A DNA stretch of 38,637 nt from Halorhodospira sp. (GCA_007121755.1 SKJZ01000217.1:1-38637); one strand, 5' to 3'. Counted from the first letter of the stretch, positions 17,006 to 26,023 are shown. The notes: generated from the letters alone by a model not told the origin. A program made the numbers and translations.

Positions 17006-17016
17006 CGGCCACCTCC

Positions 17017-17295
17017 ATGGAACCTAATCAAGAGCAACTCAAGAACCTGAAACGGCGCGGACACAGCCTCAAACCCGTGGTCCGCGCCGGCGCGGCGGGA
17101 CTCTCCGACGGCGTTATCGCGGAGGTCGAACGCGCTTTATACGATCATGAATTGATCAAAGTCAAACTCGCCGATACCGATAGGGATGAGTATAGGGCCA
17201 TGCTGGAGCGGCTGCTCAGTGCCACCGGCGCCACGGTGGTGCAATCCATCGGGCGCGTCGCTCTCCTCTACCGCCCTAATCCGGACAAACGATAA
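17017..17295 (+). CDS. yhbY: CRM-domain RNA-binding protein YhbY
   Basis: Small ribosome-assembly-associated protein that binds pre-50S particles in E. coli. The 92-residue protein is a single CRM domain: LKNLKRRGHSLKPVVRAGAAGLSDGVIAEVERAL with the conserved G-x-x-G type loop, then ELIKVKLADTD and VQSIGRVALLYRPNP. It is the only plus-strand gene in the housekeeping block, divergent from the rlmE-ftsH unit, an arrangement also seen in E. coli. No clear Shine-Dalgarno precedes the ATG. It ends 19 nt from the convergent DUF4149 gene, with only a small GC hairpin between. Confidence 0.95.
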   Translation: MEPNQEQLKNLKRRGHSLKPVVRAGAAGLSDGVIAEVERALYDHELIKVKLADTDRDEYRAMLERLLSATGATVVQSIGRVALLYRPNPDKR

Positions 17296-17314
17296 GGTGC
17301 CGCGCGCCCGCGCG

Positions 17315-17764
17315 TTAGGAGTCTCGCGGCTGCACGCCGCCCGCCACCAACACCGCGGCGATCACACTATTCAAAAAGTAGAGGCTCTCGGCTAAACGGT
17401 ACATGGGGTAAAAAGCCGTATCACCGGGGCTGTCCGCGCCGTCTACCGGGGGGATGAATTCCGCCATCGGCGGACGGACGCCGAACTCGCCGACGACGGT
17501 CAGGACCACCATGGCCACCACCAGCCACAGGCGCCAATGGGCGGCCAGCGGCCGGATCTTGTGGCGCCACTGCGCCGCGATCAGCACCGCCCCGCAACCC
17601 AACCCGATCCACGCCACCGAGGCGAACATCGCCTCCGCAATGCGTCCCGCGGCGGCGATGTCATCGAGACGGGTAAACAGCAGCGGCGCCGCAACGTAGC
17701 CGACGACCCACAACGCACCGACCCACAAGGTCAGCACCAGACGCTCCACCGCAGCGATCAGCAT
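17315..17764 (-). CDS. DUF4149-type membrane protein
   Basis: A 149-residue membrane protein with four predicted helices. It matches the DUF4149 pattern as I remember it: an N-terminal RLVLTLWVGALWVVGYVAAPLLF, a VAWIGLGCGAVLI helix, a third helix in the middle (WLVVAMVVLTVVGEF), then a loop and a final helix containing a SLYFLNSVIAAVLV segment. The biochemical role of the family is unknown. It follows greA by 6 nt and is most likely the last gene of the carAB-greA transcript. The conserved FLNS segment near the C-terminus supports the family call. Confidence 0.8.
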   Translation of the reverse strand: MLIAAVERLVLTLWVGALWVVGYVAAPLLFTRLDDIAAAGRIAEAMFASVAWIGLGCGAVLIAAQWRHKIRPLAAHWRLWLVVAMVVLTVVGEFGVRPPMAEFIPPVDGADSPGDTAFYPMYRLAESLYFLNSVIAAVLVAGGVQPRDS

Positions 17765-17770
17765 GCGGCG

Positions 17771-18247
17771 TCACTCATACCTCACCTCGACGATCTCGTA
17801 GTAGCGCTCGCCACTGGGCGCTTGAACCACCACCTCATCGCCCTCTTCCTTGCCGATCAAGGCGCGGGCGATCGGCGAGTTGACCGACACCATGTTCTGT
17901 TTGATATCGGCCTCATCCTCGCCGACGATCTGGTAGGTCACCTCTTCTTCGGAATCGGCATCGAGCAGAGCCACCGTCGCCCCGAAAATAACGCGGCCGC
18001 CGGCCTGTACCGTGGCCGGATCGATCACTTGGGCGTTGGCCAGCTTGCCTTCGATCTCCTGGATGCGCCCCTCGACGAACCCTTGCTGCTCACGCGCCGC
18101 ATGGTACTCGGCGTTCTCCTTCAGATCGCCGTGCTCGCGCGCTTCGGCAATCGCCTGAATGATCCGCGGGCGCTCCTCGGTCTTCAAACGGCTGAGTTCC
18201 GCTTGCAGCATCTCCGCGCCACGACGGGTCAACGGGACCTTGCTCAT
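17771..18247 (-). CDS. greA: Transcription elongation factor GreA
   Basis: Binds the RNA polymerase secondary channel and stimulates cleavage of backtracked transcripts. The 158-residue protein has the N-terminal coiled coil, with the tip acidic residues in AREHGDLKENAEYHAAREQQ (about residues 36-55), followed by the FKBP-like domain ending in GERYYEIVEVRYE. Its ATG overlaps the carB stop as ATGA, so it is translationally coupled to carB, as in many Gammaproteobacteria. Confidence 0.97.
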   Translation of the reverse strand: MSKVPLTRRGAEMLQAELSRLKTEERPRIIQAIAEAREHGDLKENAEYHAAREQQGFVEGRIQEIEGKLANAQVIDPATVQAGGRVIFGATVALLDADSEEEVTYQIVGEDEADIKQNMVSVNSPIARALIGKEEGDEVVVQAPSGERYYEIVEVRYE

Positions 18248-21200
18248 GGCCTAGCCTCCCTGTGAAGCGTCTGTAGAGGACGCGCCTCCCAAGCCTCGAG
18301 GTGGTCCATAGCCAGGCACGTAGCCTCGGCGCCGGCAATGGTCGTTGTATAACAGACTTTGTGTTGCAGGGCCTCGCGGCGAATAGAGTAAGAATCGGCG
18401 ATGGCCTGCCGCCCTTCGGTGGTATTCACGATCAGCGAAACCTCGTCGTTCTTAATGGCGTCCACGATATGCGGCCGTCCCTCCACCACCTTGTTGATGG
18501 GCCGCACCTCCAATCCGGCGCTCTCCAACACCGCCGCAGTGCCCCGCGTCGCGATCAGCGAAAAACCCCGCCGGACAAGATCCCGGGCCACCTCGACCGC
18601 CGCCGCCTTGTCCGCATCGCGCACGCTGATGAAGGCGCAACCGCCGCGGGGCAAGACCACCCCCGCCCCCAACTGCGCCTTCGCATACGCCTCTCCGAAG
18701 GTAACCCCGATCCCCATCACTTCGCCAGTCGATTTCATCTCCGGCCCGAGGATGGGATCGACGTTGGGGAACTTGATGAACGGGAAGACCGCTTCCTTGA
18801 CCGAGTAAAAGTGCGGCACCACTTCACGATGCACCCCCTGATCCGCCAAGCCGCGCCCGACCATGCAGCGGGCCGCCACCTTGGCCAGCGCCACTCCGGT
18901 AGCCTTGGACACGAACGGCACCGTGCGGGAGGCCCGCGGGTTGACCTCCAGCAGAAAGATCCGCTCTTCCCCGCTGCCAATACTCTGAATGGCGAACTGG
19001 ACGTTCATCAAGCCGACCACGTTCAACGCCCGGGCCAACTGCCCAGTCTGTTCACGAATGCGGTCCCGGATATCCGGCCCCAGGGTGTAAGGGGGCAGCG
19101 AACAGGCGGAGTCGCCGGAGTGGACGCCGGCCTGTTCGATATGCTGCATGATACCGCCGATCACCACCTGATCGCCGTCACAGACGGCGTCGACGTCGAC
19201 CTCCACGGCGTCGTCGAGAAAACGGTCGAGGAGCACGGGCGACTCGTGGGAGACCTTGACCGCCTCCTGCATGTACTGCAGCAACTCTTCCTTGGCGTAG
19301 ACGATCTCCATCGCCCGGCCGCCCAAGACGTAGGAGGGGCGCACCACCAGTGGGTAGCCGATCTCGGCGGCCAACTCCAGCGCTTCGTCCACGGTGCGGG
19401 CGGTGCGGTTGGGCGGCTGAATCAAGCCGATCTTCTCGATCAGCTCCTGGAACCGCTCCCGGTCCTCCGCCAAGTCGATGGAGTCGGGCGTGGTACCGAT
19501 GATCGGCGCTCCCGCCGCCTCCAGGTCGCGGGCCAGCTTGAGCGGGGTCTGCCCGCCGTACTGGACCACCAGCCCCGCGGGGCGCTCGGTCTCGACAATC
19601 TCCAGAACATCTTCCAGGGTCAGCGGCTCGAAATAGAGCCGGTCGGAGGTGTCGTAGTCGGTGGAGACCGTCTCCGGGTTGCAGTTGACCATCAAGGTCT
19701 CGAAACCGTCCTCACGCAACGCCAGGGCGGCATGCACGCAGCAGTAGTCAAACTCGATCCCCTGACCGATGCGGTTGGGGCCGCCACCGAGGACCATGAT
19801 CTTGCGCCGGTCGGTCGGCTCCGACTCGCACTCCTCCTCATAGGTGGAGTACATGTAGGCCGTGGCCGACGGGAATTCCGCGGCACAGGAGTCGACCCGC
19901 TTGAAGACCGGCCGCACGCCCCATGCGCGGCGCCGTTCCCGCACTTCGGCCTCAGCCACCCCCCACAGCCGCGCCAGGCGGGCATCGGAGAATCCCCGCC
20001 GTTTATAGGCGCGCAGCGCCGACGCATCGGCGCCGTCGAAGCCGTGAGCGCGGGCCTCCGCCTCCACCGCGGTCAACTCCTCGATCTGCGCCAGGAACCA
20101 GGGATCAATCGCGGTCATCTCCCAGACCGCCTCCAAGCCGAACCCCGCCCGGAAGGCGTCAGCCACATAGAGCACCCGGTCCGGCGTCGGATGCCGCAGT
20201 GAGTTCCGCACCACGTCGTTGATATCGTCCCGCGTCAACTCCAACCGCTCGTCAAGGCCGGTCAAATCCTGCTCCAGACCGCGCAGCGCCTTTTGGAACG
20301 ACTCCTGGAAGGTACGGCCGATGGCCATTACTTCACCCACCGATTTCATCTGGGTCGTCAGATACGGATCGGCCTTGGGAAACTTCTCGAACGTGAAACG
20401 CGGCACCTTGGTAACGACGTAGTCGATGGTCGGCTCGAACGACGCCGGCGTCGCCCCGCCGGTGATCTCGTTACTGAGTTCATCCAGGGTGTAGCCGACG
20501 GCGAGCTTGGCGGCCACCTTGGCGATAGGGAAGCCGGTGGCCTTCGACGCCAACGCGGAAGAACGGGAGACTCGGGGGTTCATCTCGATGACCACCATCC
20601 GCCCGTTCTCCGGGTTGATGGCGAACTGCACGTTGGAGCCACCCGTCTCCACCCCGATCTCGCGAAGCACCGCCAGCGATGCATCGCGCATCAACTGGTA
20701 CTCCTTGTCGGTCAGGGTTTGCACGGGGGCCACGGTAATCGAGTCGCCGGTATGGACCCCCATTGGATCGAGGTTCTCAATGGAACAGACGATAATGCAA
20801 TTGTCGTTGCGGTCCCGCACTACCTCCATCTCGAACTCTTTCCAGCCGAGGGCCGACTCCTCCAGCAACACCTCGTTGGTATAAGAGAGGTCAAGGCCGC
20901 GCTCGACTATCTCGAGGAACTCTTCCCGGTTGTACGCAATACCGCCACCCGATCCGCCCAGGGTGAACGACGGCCGGATGATTACCGGAAAGCCGATGCG
21001 CGCTTGGGCGGCAACGGCCTCATCCATGGAGTTGGCGATCTCCGAGCGCGGCGTCTCGAGTCCGATGCGGGCCATCGCCTCGCGGAACGACTGCCGATCC
21101 TCGGCCTTGTCGATCGCCTCGGGGTTGGCGCCGATCATCTCCACGCCGCAGCGCTCCAGCACTCCATGCTTGACCAAGTCGAGAGCGCAATTGAGCGCCG

Positions 21201-21480
21201 TCTGACCGCCCATGGTGGGCAGCACCGCGTCCGGGCGCTCGCGCTCGATGATCCGGGCCACCGTCTGCCACTCGATCGGCTCGATATAGACGGCGTCGGC
21301 GGTCTCGGGATCGGTCATGATGGTGGCGGGGTTGGAGTTGACCAACACCACCCGGTAGCCCTCTTCGCGCAAGGCCTTGCATGCCTGAGCGCCCGAGTAG
21401 TCGAATTCGCACGCCTGACCGATCACGATCGGGCCGGCGCCAATAATCAGGATAGAGTGCAGATCGTCGCGCTTGGGCAT
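18244..21480 (-). CDS. carB: Carbamoyl-phosphate synthase large subunit
   Basis: Makes carbamoyl phosphate from bicarbonate, two ATP and ammonia channelled from CarA; the product feeds arginine and pyrimidine synthesis. The 1078-residue protein has two homologous ATP-grasp halves: the first starts with ILIIGAGPIVIGQACEFDYSG, the second around residue 565 with VLGGGPNRIGQGIEFDYC. The C-terminal MGS-like allosteric domain (from about 950) contains the stretch VVEGRPHIVDAIKNDEVSLI, where UMP and ornithine bind in E. coli. Starts 4 nt after carA. Confidence 0.98.
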   Translation of the reverse strand: MPKRDDLHSILIIGAGPIVIGQACEFDYSGAQACKALREEGYRVVLVNSNPATIMTDPETADAVYIEPIEWQTVARIIERERPDAVLPTMGGQTALNCALDLVKHGVLERCGVEMIGANPEAIDKAEDRQSFREAMARIGLETPRSEIANSMDEAVAAQARIGFPVIIRPSFTLGGSGGGIAYNREEFLEIVERGLDLSYTNEVLLEESALGWKEFEMEVVRDRNDNCIIVCSIENLDPMGVHTGDSITVAPVQTLTDKEYQLMRDASLAVLREIGVETGGSNVQFAINPENGRMVVIEMNPRVSRSSALASKATGFPIAKVAAKLAVGYTLDELSNEITGGATPASFEPTIDYVVTKVPRFTFEKFPKADPYLTTQMKSVGEVMAIGRTFQESFQKALRGLEQDLTGLDERLELTRDDINDVVRNSLRHPTPDRVLYVADAFRAGFGLEAVWEMTAIDPWFLAQIEELTAVEAEARAHGFDGADASALRAYKRRGFSDARLARLWGVAEAEVRERRRAWGVRPVFKRVDSCAAEFPSATAYMYSTYEEECESEPTDRRKIMVLGGGPNRIGQGIEFDYCCVHAALALREDGFETLMVNCNPETVSTDYDTSDRLYFEPLTLEDVLEIVETERPAGLVVQYGGQTPLKLARDLEAAGAPIIGTTPDSIDLAEDRERFQELIEKIGLIQPPNRTARTVDEALELAAEIGYPLVVRPSYVLGGRAMEIVYAKEELLQYMQEAVKVSHESPVLLDRFLDDAVEVDVDAVCDGDQVVIGGIMQHIEQAGVHSGDSACSLPPYTLGPDIRDRIREQTGQLARALNVVGLMNVQFAIQSIGSGEERIFLLEVNPRASRTVPFVSKATGVALAKVAARCMVGRGLADQGVHREVVPHFYSVKEAVFPFIKFPNVDPILGPEMKSTGEVMGIGVTFGEAYAKAQLGAGVVLPRGGCAFISVRDADKAAAVEVARDLVRRGFSLIATRGTAAVLESAGLEVRPINKVVEGRPHIVDAIKNDEVSLIVNTTEGRQAIADSYSIRREALQHKVCYTTTIAGAEATCLAMDHLEAWEARPLQTLHREARP

Positions 21481-21484
21481 GGGG

Positions 21485-22621
21485 TCAGCTTTTCGCCATC
21501 ATCTCAATGAACCGATCGAATAAGGGGAGCACGTCGTGCGGCCCCGGACTCGCCTCCGGGTGCCCCTGAAAGCCGAATGCCGGCTTGTCCACGCACTCGA
21601 TTCCTTGCAACGAGCCGTCAAAAAGGGAGCGGTGGGTCGCCCGCACACTGCTCGGAAGGCTCGCCTCGTCCACGGCGAACCCGTGGTTCTGACTGGTAAT
21701 CAGTACCCGCCCGGTTGCAAGCTCCTGTACCGGGTGGTTGGCGCCGTGGTGGCCGAACTTCATCTTCACTGTCCGCGCGCCCGCCCCCAGACCCAACAAC
21801 TGGTGCCCGAGGCAGATGCCGAACAGCGGCACACCGCTGCTCAGCAGCTCCTCTACCGCCGCCACGGCGTAGGCCATGGGCTCCGGGTCGCCCGGACCGT
21901 TGGACAGGAAGACCCCGTCGGGCCGTGCGGCGAGCACCTCGCTGGCCGGCGTTCGGGCCGGCACCACGGTCACCTCGCACCCGCGGTCGACCAGAAGCCG
22001 CAGGATGTTTTCCTTGATCCCGAAATCGTAGGCGACCACCCGGAAACGGCCGGAACCAGACGGTGCCGGCTCGGCGTCGGCGGTCCCCAGGTCGAGGTGC
22101 CAACTCCCGCGCCGCCACGACTGCTGCGCGGTGACGCCCGCCTCGCCGGCCAAATCCTGGCCGGCCATGCCGCTGTAGCTCCGCGCCGCCTCGAGCGCGC
22201 GCGCCTCATCCACATCGCCGGCCATCAGACAGCCGCCGAGAGCGCCGTGCTCACGCAACCGCCGCGTCAACTTACGGGTATCAATGCCGGCAATCGCCAC
22301 GACTCCCTGGCTCTGCAGCCAAGCGCCCAACCCGGACTCGGCGCGCCAACTGCTGGCCCGCGGCGGTACATCACGCACTACCAAGCCGGCCAAACGCGCG
22401 GAAGCGGACTCCCGATCAATGGTATTGACGCCGGTATTGCCGATATGGGGATAGGTCAGCGTCACGATCTGACCGGCGTACGAGGGGTCGGTGGCGATCT
22501 CCTGATAGCCGGTCATCGCGGTATTGAAGACCACCTCGCCGGTAACGGCGCCCGCTGCGCCGACGGCCTCCCCCCGAAATACCGTGCCATCCGCGAGGGC
22601 TAGCAGCGCTGGCCGAATCAA
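21485..22621 (-). CDS. carA: Carbamoyl-phosphate synthase small (glutaminase) subunit
   Basis: Glutamine amidotransferase subunit that supplies ammonia to CarB. The N-terminal CarA-specific domain shows GEVVFNTAMTGYQEIATDPSY; the class I amidotransferase domain contains FLSNGPGDPEPM and the nucleophile Cys in GICLGHQLLG, with the His/Glu pair in QGHPEASPGPHD. I placed the start at a TTG behind GGAGGG at good spacing. This gives 378 residues and an N-terminus (IRPALLALADGTVFRGEAVG) that aligns with E. coli CarA, which also starts with TTG. The TTG overlaps the stop of a short leader frame. Confidence 0.93.
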   Translation of the reverse strand: MIRPALLALADGTVFRGEAVGAAGAVTGEVVFNTAMTGYQEIATDPSYAGQIVTLTYPHIGNTGVNTIDRESASARLAGLVVRDVPPRASSWRAESGLGAWLQSQGVVAIAGIDTRKLTRRLREHGALGGCLMAGDVDEARALEAARSYSGMAGQDLAGEAGVTAQQSWRRGSWHLDLGTADAEPAPSGSGRFRVVAYDFGIKENILRLLVDRGCEVTVVPARTPASEVLAARPDGVFLSNGPGDPEPMAYAVAAVEELLSSGVPLFGICLGHQLLGLGAGARTVKMKFGHHGANHPVQELATGRVLITSQNHGFAVDEASLPSSVRATHRSLFDGSLQGIECVDKPAFGFQGHPEASPGPHDVLPLFDRFIEMMAKS

Positions 22622-22800
22622 GGAACCCTCCTCACTCTCTGGGAACGGCGCCACCGATCCGCCGGGGCGAAACGGGCTGCGCGCGGTGCGCCCGAACCGG
22701 CCGGGCAATAAACAGCCCGTGCCGAACAAAACGGTAGCCCCGGCGCAAAAAAGGGAGGGACAAGCCCTCCCGCCATTAAGTGGCCCATGCGCCGGAACAC
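22618..22800 (-). CDS. Possible carAB leader reading frame
   Basis: A 60-codon frame begins with GTG (or ATG four codons on) inside the predicted carAB leader. It runs through the intrinsic terminator, whose U-tract encodes two Phe codons (PPFFAPG), and stops at a TGA overlapping the carA TTG start as TTGA. No strong ribosome site precedes it (a weak AGG only), and chance open frames are common at this GC content. The arrangement, leader ORF across an attenuator and coupled to the structural gene, is what makes it worth listing; no protein function is implied. Confidence 0.35.
   Translation of the reverse strand: MFRRMGHLMAGGLVPPFFAPGLPFCSARAVYCPAGSGAPRAARFAPADRWRRSQRVRRVP
22747..22771 (-). 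terminator. Intrinsic terminator in the carAB leader (candidate attenuator)
   Basis: On the minus strand a 7-bp stem GGGAGGG/CCCTCCC with loop CTTGT (22753-22771) is followed directly by six Ts (22747-22752). It lies between the predicted carAB promoter and carA with no other minus-strand gene upstream. It can therefore act only on carAB leader transcripts, which makes it a candidate attenuator. Confidence 0.65.
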
Positions 22801-22829
22801 TCAGCCTATACTAAATCCAGGCGCTGGCT

Positions 22830-22859
22830 ATTCTACCCGGCACGGCGCATAGCTGTCAC
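22830..22859 (-). promoter_or_regulatory. Predicted carAB promoter
   Basis: Minus-strand GTGACA (22854-22859) and TAGAAT (22830-22835) are spaced by 18 nt, placing the start near 22823 and a leader of about 200 nt before carA. The gap between carA and the divergent ABC transporter gene (22622-22961) holds this promoter, the terminator and, at 22701-22718, a small CGGGC/GCCCG hairpin. Confidence 0.55.
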
Positions 22860-22961
22860 GATATCGTCGGCCTGGAGGCCAGGGTGGTAAGCTCTGCGCC
22901 CACGGCTACGATCGATGGCCGCGGCACGCTTCGCCCCCCCGTACTCACTCCCGGAGGTGAT

Positions 22962-23897
22962 TTGACGGCTCTCGCTACCAAACAACTCACAAAGACGTAC
23001 GCCGGCGGCAAGGTCGCCCTACACGGGATCGATCTGACAGTGGACGCTGGCGCCTTCTTCGGGCTTCTGGGGCCAAACGGAGCCGGCAAATCGACCCTGA
23101 TCGGCATCGTCTCCACCCTGGTGACAAAAACCGCCGGTAAAGTGCGCGTGTTCGGCCACGATCTCGATCTCGATCCCTGGGCCGCGAAATCGCAGATCGG
23201 ATTGGTCCCGCAAGAGTTCAACTTCAATACGTTTGAGACCGTCGCCCAGATCGTTCTCAACCAAGCGGGGTATTACGGCATCCCACGCCGGGTCGCCCGC
23301 CAGCGCGCCGAGCGCTATTTGAAGAACCTGGGCCTATGGGAGCGGCGCGACTCCGTCTCCCGGACCCTCTCCGGCGGCATGAAGCGCCGGCTGATGATCG
23401 CCCGCGCGCTGATCCATGAGCCGCGGCTGCTTATCCTCGATGAACCGACCGCCGGGGTGGATATCGAATTACGGCGGTCGATGTGGGATTTTCTACGCCA
23501 CATCAACGACCAAGGCACCACTATCATCCTTACCACCCACTATCTGGAAGAGGCGGAAAGCCTGTGCCGCGATATCGCGATCATCGATGACGGACGCATC
23601 ATTGAGAACACCGATATAAAGACCCTTTTGCGCCGGCTCTCCACGCACGCATTCCTACTGGATGTAACCGATATTCCGAAAGAGTTGCCGGAACTGCCCG
23701 CATTTTCGCTGCATCAAGTGGACGAGACCACCCTCGAAGTGGAGGTTCCCCGGGAACGAGCCCTGACCGAGGTGTTCGCGGCATTGGCCGAACACGGGAT
23801 CACTGTCAGCAGCATGCGCAACAAGTCCAACCGCCTGGAAGAACTGTTCGTGCGGCTGCTGAAATGGCACGGCGAGCATAAGGAGACGGCCGAGTGA
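22962..23897 (+). CDS. yadG: ABC-2 type transporter ATP-binding protein (YadG type)
   Basis: ATPase of a two-gene ABC-2 exporter. Visible: Walker A GPNGAGKST, Q-loop in GLVPQEFNFN, signature LSGGMKRR, Walker B LLILDEP, the D-loop region AGVDIELRR and the switch His in TTHY. The YadG-type C-terminal extension runs to about residue 311. I chose a TTG start (LTALATKQLTKTYAGG) because GGAGGTGA sits directly before it; the longer frame has no ribosome site. The substrate is unknown. Its stop overlaps the permease start. Confidence 0.9.
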   Translation: MTALATKQLTKTYAGGKVALHGIDLTVDAGAFFGLLGPNGAGKSTLIGIVSTLVTKTAGKVRVFGHDLDLDPWAAKSQIGLVPQEFNFNTFETVAQIVLNQAGYYGIPRRVARQRAERYLKNLGLWERRDSVSRTLSGGMKRRLMIARALIHEPRLLILDEPTAGVDIELRRSMWDFLRHINDQGTTIILTTHYLEEAESLCRDIAIIDDGRIIENTDIKTLLRRLSTHAFLLDVTDIPKELPELPAFSLHQVDETTLEVEVPRERALTEVFAALAEHGITVSSMRNKSNRLEELFVRLLKWHGEHKETAE

Positions 23898-24682
23898 TCA
23901 CTCCATCCGAGCGCCTGCGTACGGCCGCTGTCTCACTGGCGACCCTAGTCCGCAAAGAGACGCACCGGTATTTAAGGATTTGGATGCAAACCCTGCTGCC
24001 GCCGGCGATCACCATGACGCTCTATTTCGTGATCTTCGGCGGCTTGATCGGCCCGCGCATCGGCCCCATGGAGGGGTATAGCTATATGGAGTTTATCGCG
24101 CCCGGCATCATCATGCTGGCCGTCATCACCAACTCGTACGGCAATGTAGTCTCATCCTTTTTCGGCGCTAAGTTCCAACGCCACATTGAGGAGCTTTTGG
24201 TCTCCCCCACACCGAACATTGTCATTCTTCTCGGCTACGTGGCGGGAGGCGTCGGCCGCGGGCTGCTCACCGGCGCCATCGTCACGGGCGTGGCGCTGTT
24301 TTTCACGCGCCTGCCGGTGGAGCACCCCGTGATCACGATCTCGGTAGTCGTGCTGACGGCGACGCTCTTCTCAATCGGCGGCTTCATCAACGCCATCTAT
24401 GCAAAGAAGTTTGACGACATCGCCATCATCCCGACCTTCATCCTCACGCCCCTGACGTACCTGGGCGGGGTGTTCTACTCCCTTTCCCTGCTTCCGGAGT
24501 TCTGGCAGACCGTCTCGCTTGCCAATCCGATCCTCTACATGGTCAACGCCTTCCGCTACGGCGTGCTGGGAACAGCCGATATCCATATCGCAGTGGCCTA
24601 CGCCATGATGCTCGGCTTCATTGTCCTGTTCGGGATGTTCGCGCTCTACTTATTGAACCGGGGCACCGGCCTGCGCGCTTGA
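23894..24682 (+). CDS. yadH: ABC-2 type transporter permease (YadH type)
   Basis: Membrane partner of the preceding ATPase: a 262-residue ABC-2 permease with six predicted helices. Typical stretches are the first helix PAITMTLYFVIFGGLIGPRIG, YMEFIAPGIIMLAVITNSYG, the cytoplasmic HIEELLVSPTPNIVIL element and the late periplasmic motif LTPLTYLGGVFYSLSLLPEFW. The GTG start overlaps the ATPase stop as GTGA, so both proteins are made in equal register. The exported substrate cannot be inferred. Confidence 0.92.
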   Translation: MITPSERLRTAAVSLATLVRKETHRYLRIWMQTLLPPAITMTLYFVIFGGLIGPRIGPMEGYSYMEFIAPGIIMLAVITNSYGNVVSSFFGAKFQRHIEELLVSPTPNIVILLGYVAGGVGRGLLTGAIVTGVALFFTRLPVEHPVITISVVVLTATLFSIGGFINAIYAKKFDDIAIIPTFILTPLTYLGGVFYSLSLLPEFWQTVSLANPILYMVNAFRYGVLGTADIHIAVAYAMMLGFIVLFGMFALYLLNRGTGLRA

Positions 24683-24692
24683 GGGTTCGACA

Positions 24693-26018
24693 ATGGATAT
24701 CCACGACAGCCCGCTACTGACCGATCTCTATCAACTCACCATGGTGGACAGCTACCTGCAGCGCGGCATGGTGGGCCCCGCGTCGTTTGAGCTTTTCTCC
24801 CGCAAGCTGCCGCCGGGGAGGAGCTTTTATATCGCGGCCGGCATTGAAGAGACCGCGGCGTGGTTGGAAAACTTGGCGTTCGGCGAGGACGAGTTGGAGT
24901 GGGTCCGCAGCTGCGGCCACTTTCGTCCGGACTTCGCCGACGAACTCGCGACCATGCGGTTCACCGGCCACTTCGACGCGGTCCCCGAGGGAACGGTGCT
25001 CTTCCCCAATGAACCGATCCTGCGCGTCACCGCGCCCTTGCCCGTGGCCCAACTGGTCGAGAGCCGGCTGATGAACCTCGTCCACATCCATACGCTGCTG
25101 ACCTCCAAGGCGGCACGCTGCGTGCTGGCCGCCGGCGGCCGGCGCTTGGTCGACTTCGGCATGCGCCGCGCCCACGGCGCCGAAGCGGCGCTCGCCGCCG
25201 CGCGGGCCACTTGGATCGCTGGATTCGACGGCACCGCCACCTGCCTGGCCGGCGCGCTCTACGGTATTCCCACAGTCGGCACCATGGCCCACTCCTATAT
25301 CCTCGCCTTCGAGAGGGAGATCGACGCCTTCCGCGCCTTCGCCGATGCCCATCCTGACAACGTCATCCTGCTGATCGATACCTACGACACGATGGCGGCA
25401 GCCCACAAGGTGGTGCAGCTGACCCGTGAAGGAATCCCGGTGAAAGGGGTGCGCCTAGACAGCGGCGACCTCGCCGATGAAGCGCGCAAGGTTCGGAGCA
25501 TCTTCGACGAGGGTGGCCAGCAACAGATCCAAATCCTTGCCAGTGGCAACCTCGATGAACACGAAATCACCAGGCTGATCGCGGCCGGAGCGCCAATCGA
25601 CGGCTTCGGGACCGGAACGCTGGTTGACACCGCAGCCGACCAGCCCCACCTGGACATGGCCTATAAGCTACAGGAGTACAACGGCCAACCCCGGCGTAAG
25701 CGCTCGACCGGAAAAATGCACTGGCCGGCGCGCAAACAGATCTTCAGGGTTTTCAATGAAGAGACTTGCGCGGGAGACACTGTCGGCCTCGCCGATGAAA
25801 CCTTGTCGGGCAGCCCCCTGCTGGAGAGGGTTCTGGAAAACGGCAAGCGTCTTGGTCCGGCAACCGGCATTCAACAGATCCGGGAAAGAATCCGCGACAA
25901 CTTGCGGCAGCTGCCGCCCGCGTGCCTTCGCCTAGACGCGTCACCGGAGGCCTATCCGGTGACGATCTCGTCCGCTCTGGAGGAGGCCGCCCGCAAGGCC
26001 GACAGCTACCAAGTCTAG
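24693..26018 (+). CDS. Nicotinate phosphoribosyltransferase
   Basis: Forms nicotinate mononucleotide from nicotinate and PRPP, the salvage entry to NAD. The 441-residue protein begins DSPLLTDLYQLTMVDSYLQRG, a family hallmark. It has the active-site His in GTMAHSYILAF, the substrate-binding LLIDTYDT, VRLDSGDL and the phosphate-binding GFGTGTLVDT. It belongs to the longer NAPRTase class and not the compact enteric PncB form. It starts 10 nt after the transporter permease with GAGGG at 7 nt, so it is probably co-transcribed with it. Confidence 0.9.
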   Translation: MDIHDSPLLTDLYQLTMVDSYLQRGMVGPASFELFSRKLPPGRSFYIAAGIEETAAWLENLAFGEDELEWVRSCGHFRPDFADELATMRFTGHFDAVPEGTVLFPNEPILRVTAPLPVAQLVESRLMNLVHIHTLLTSKAARCVLAAGGRRLVDFGMRRAHGAEAALAAARATWIAGFDGTATCLAGALYGIPTVGTMAHSYILAFEREIDAFRAFADAHPDNVILLIDTYDTMAAAHKVVQLTREGIPVKGVRLDSGDLADEARKVRSIFDEGGQQQIQILASGNLDEHEITRLIAAGAPIDGFGTGTLVDTAADQPHLDMAYKLQEYNGQPRRKRSTGKMHWPARKQIFRVFNEETCAGDTVGLADETLSGSPLLERVLENGKRLGPATGIQQIRERIRDNLRQLPPACLRLDASPEAYPVTISSALEEAARKADSYQV

Positions 26019-26023
26019 GCGCG

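Noticed and set aside
18301..20202. Plus-strand open frame of 633 codons opposite carB
   Set aside because: Shadow of carB with no recognisable domain or ribosome site.
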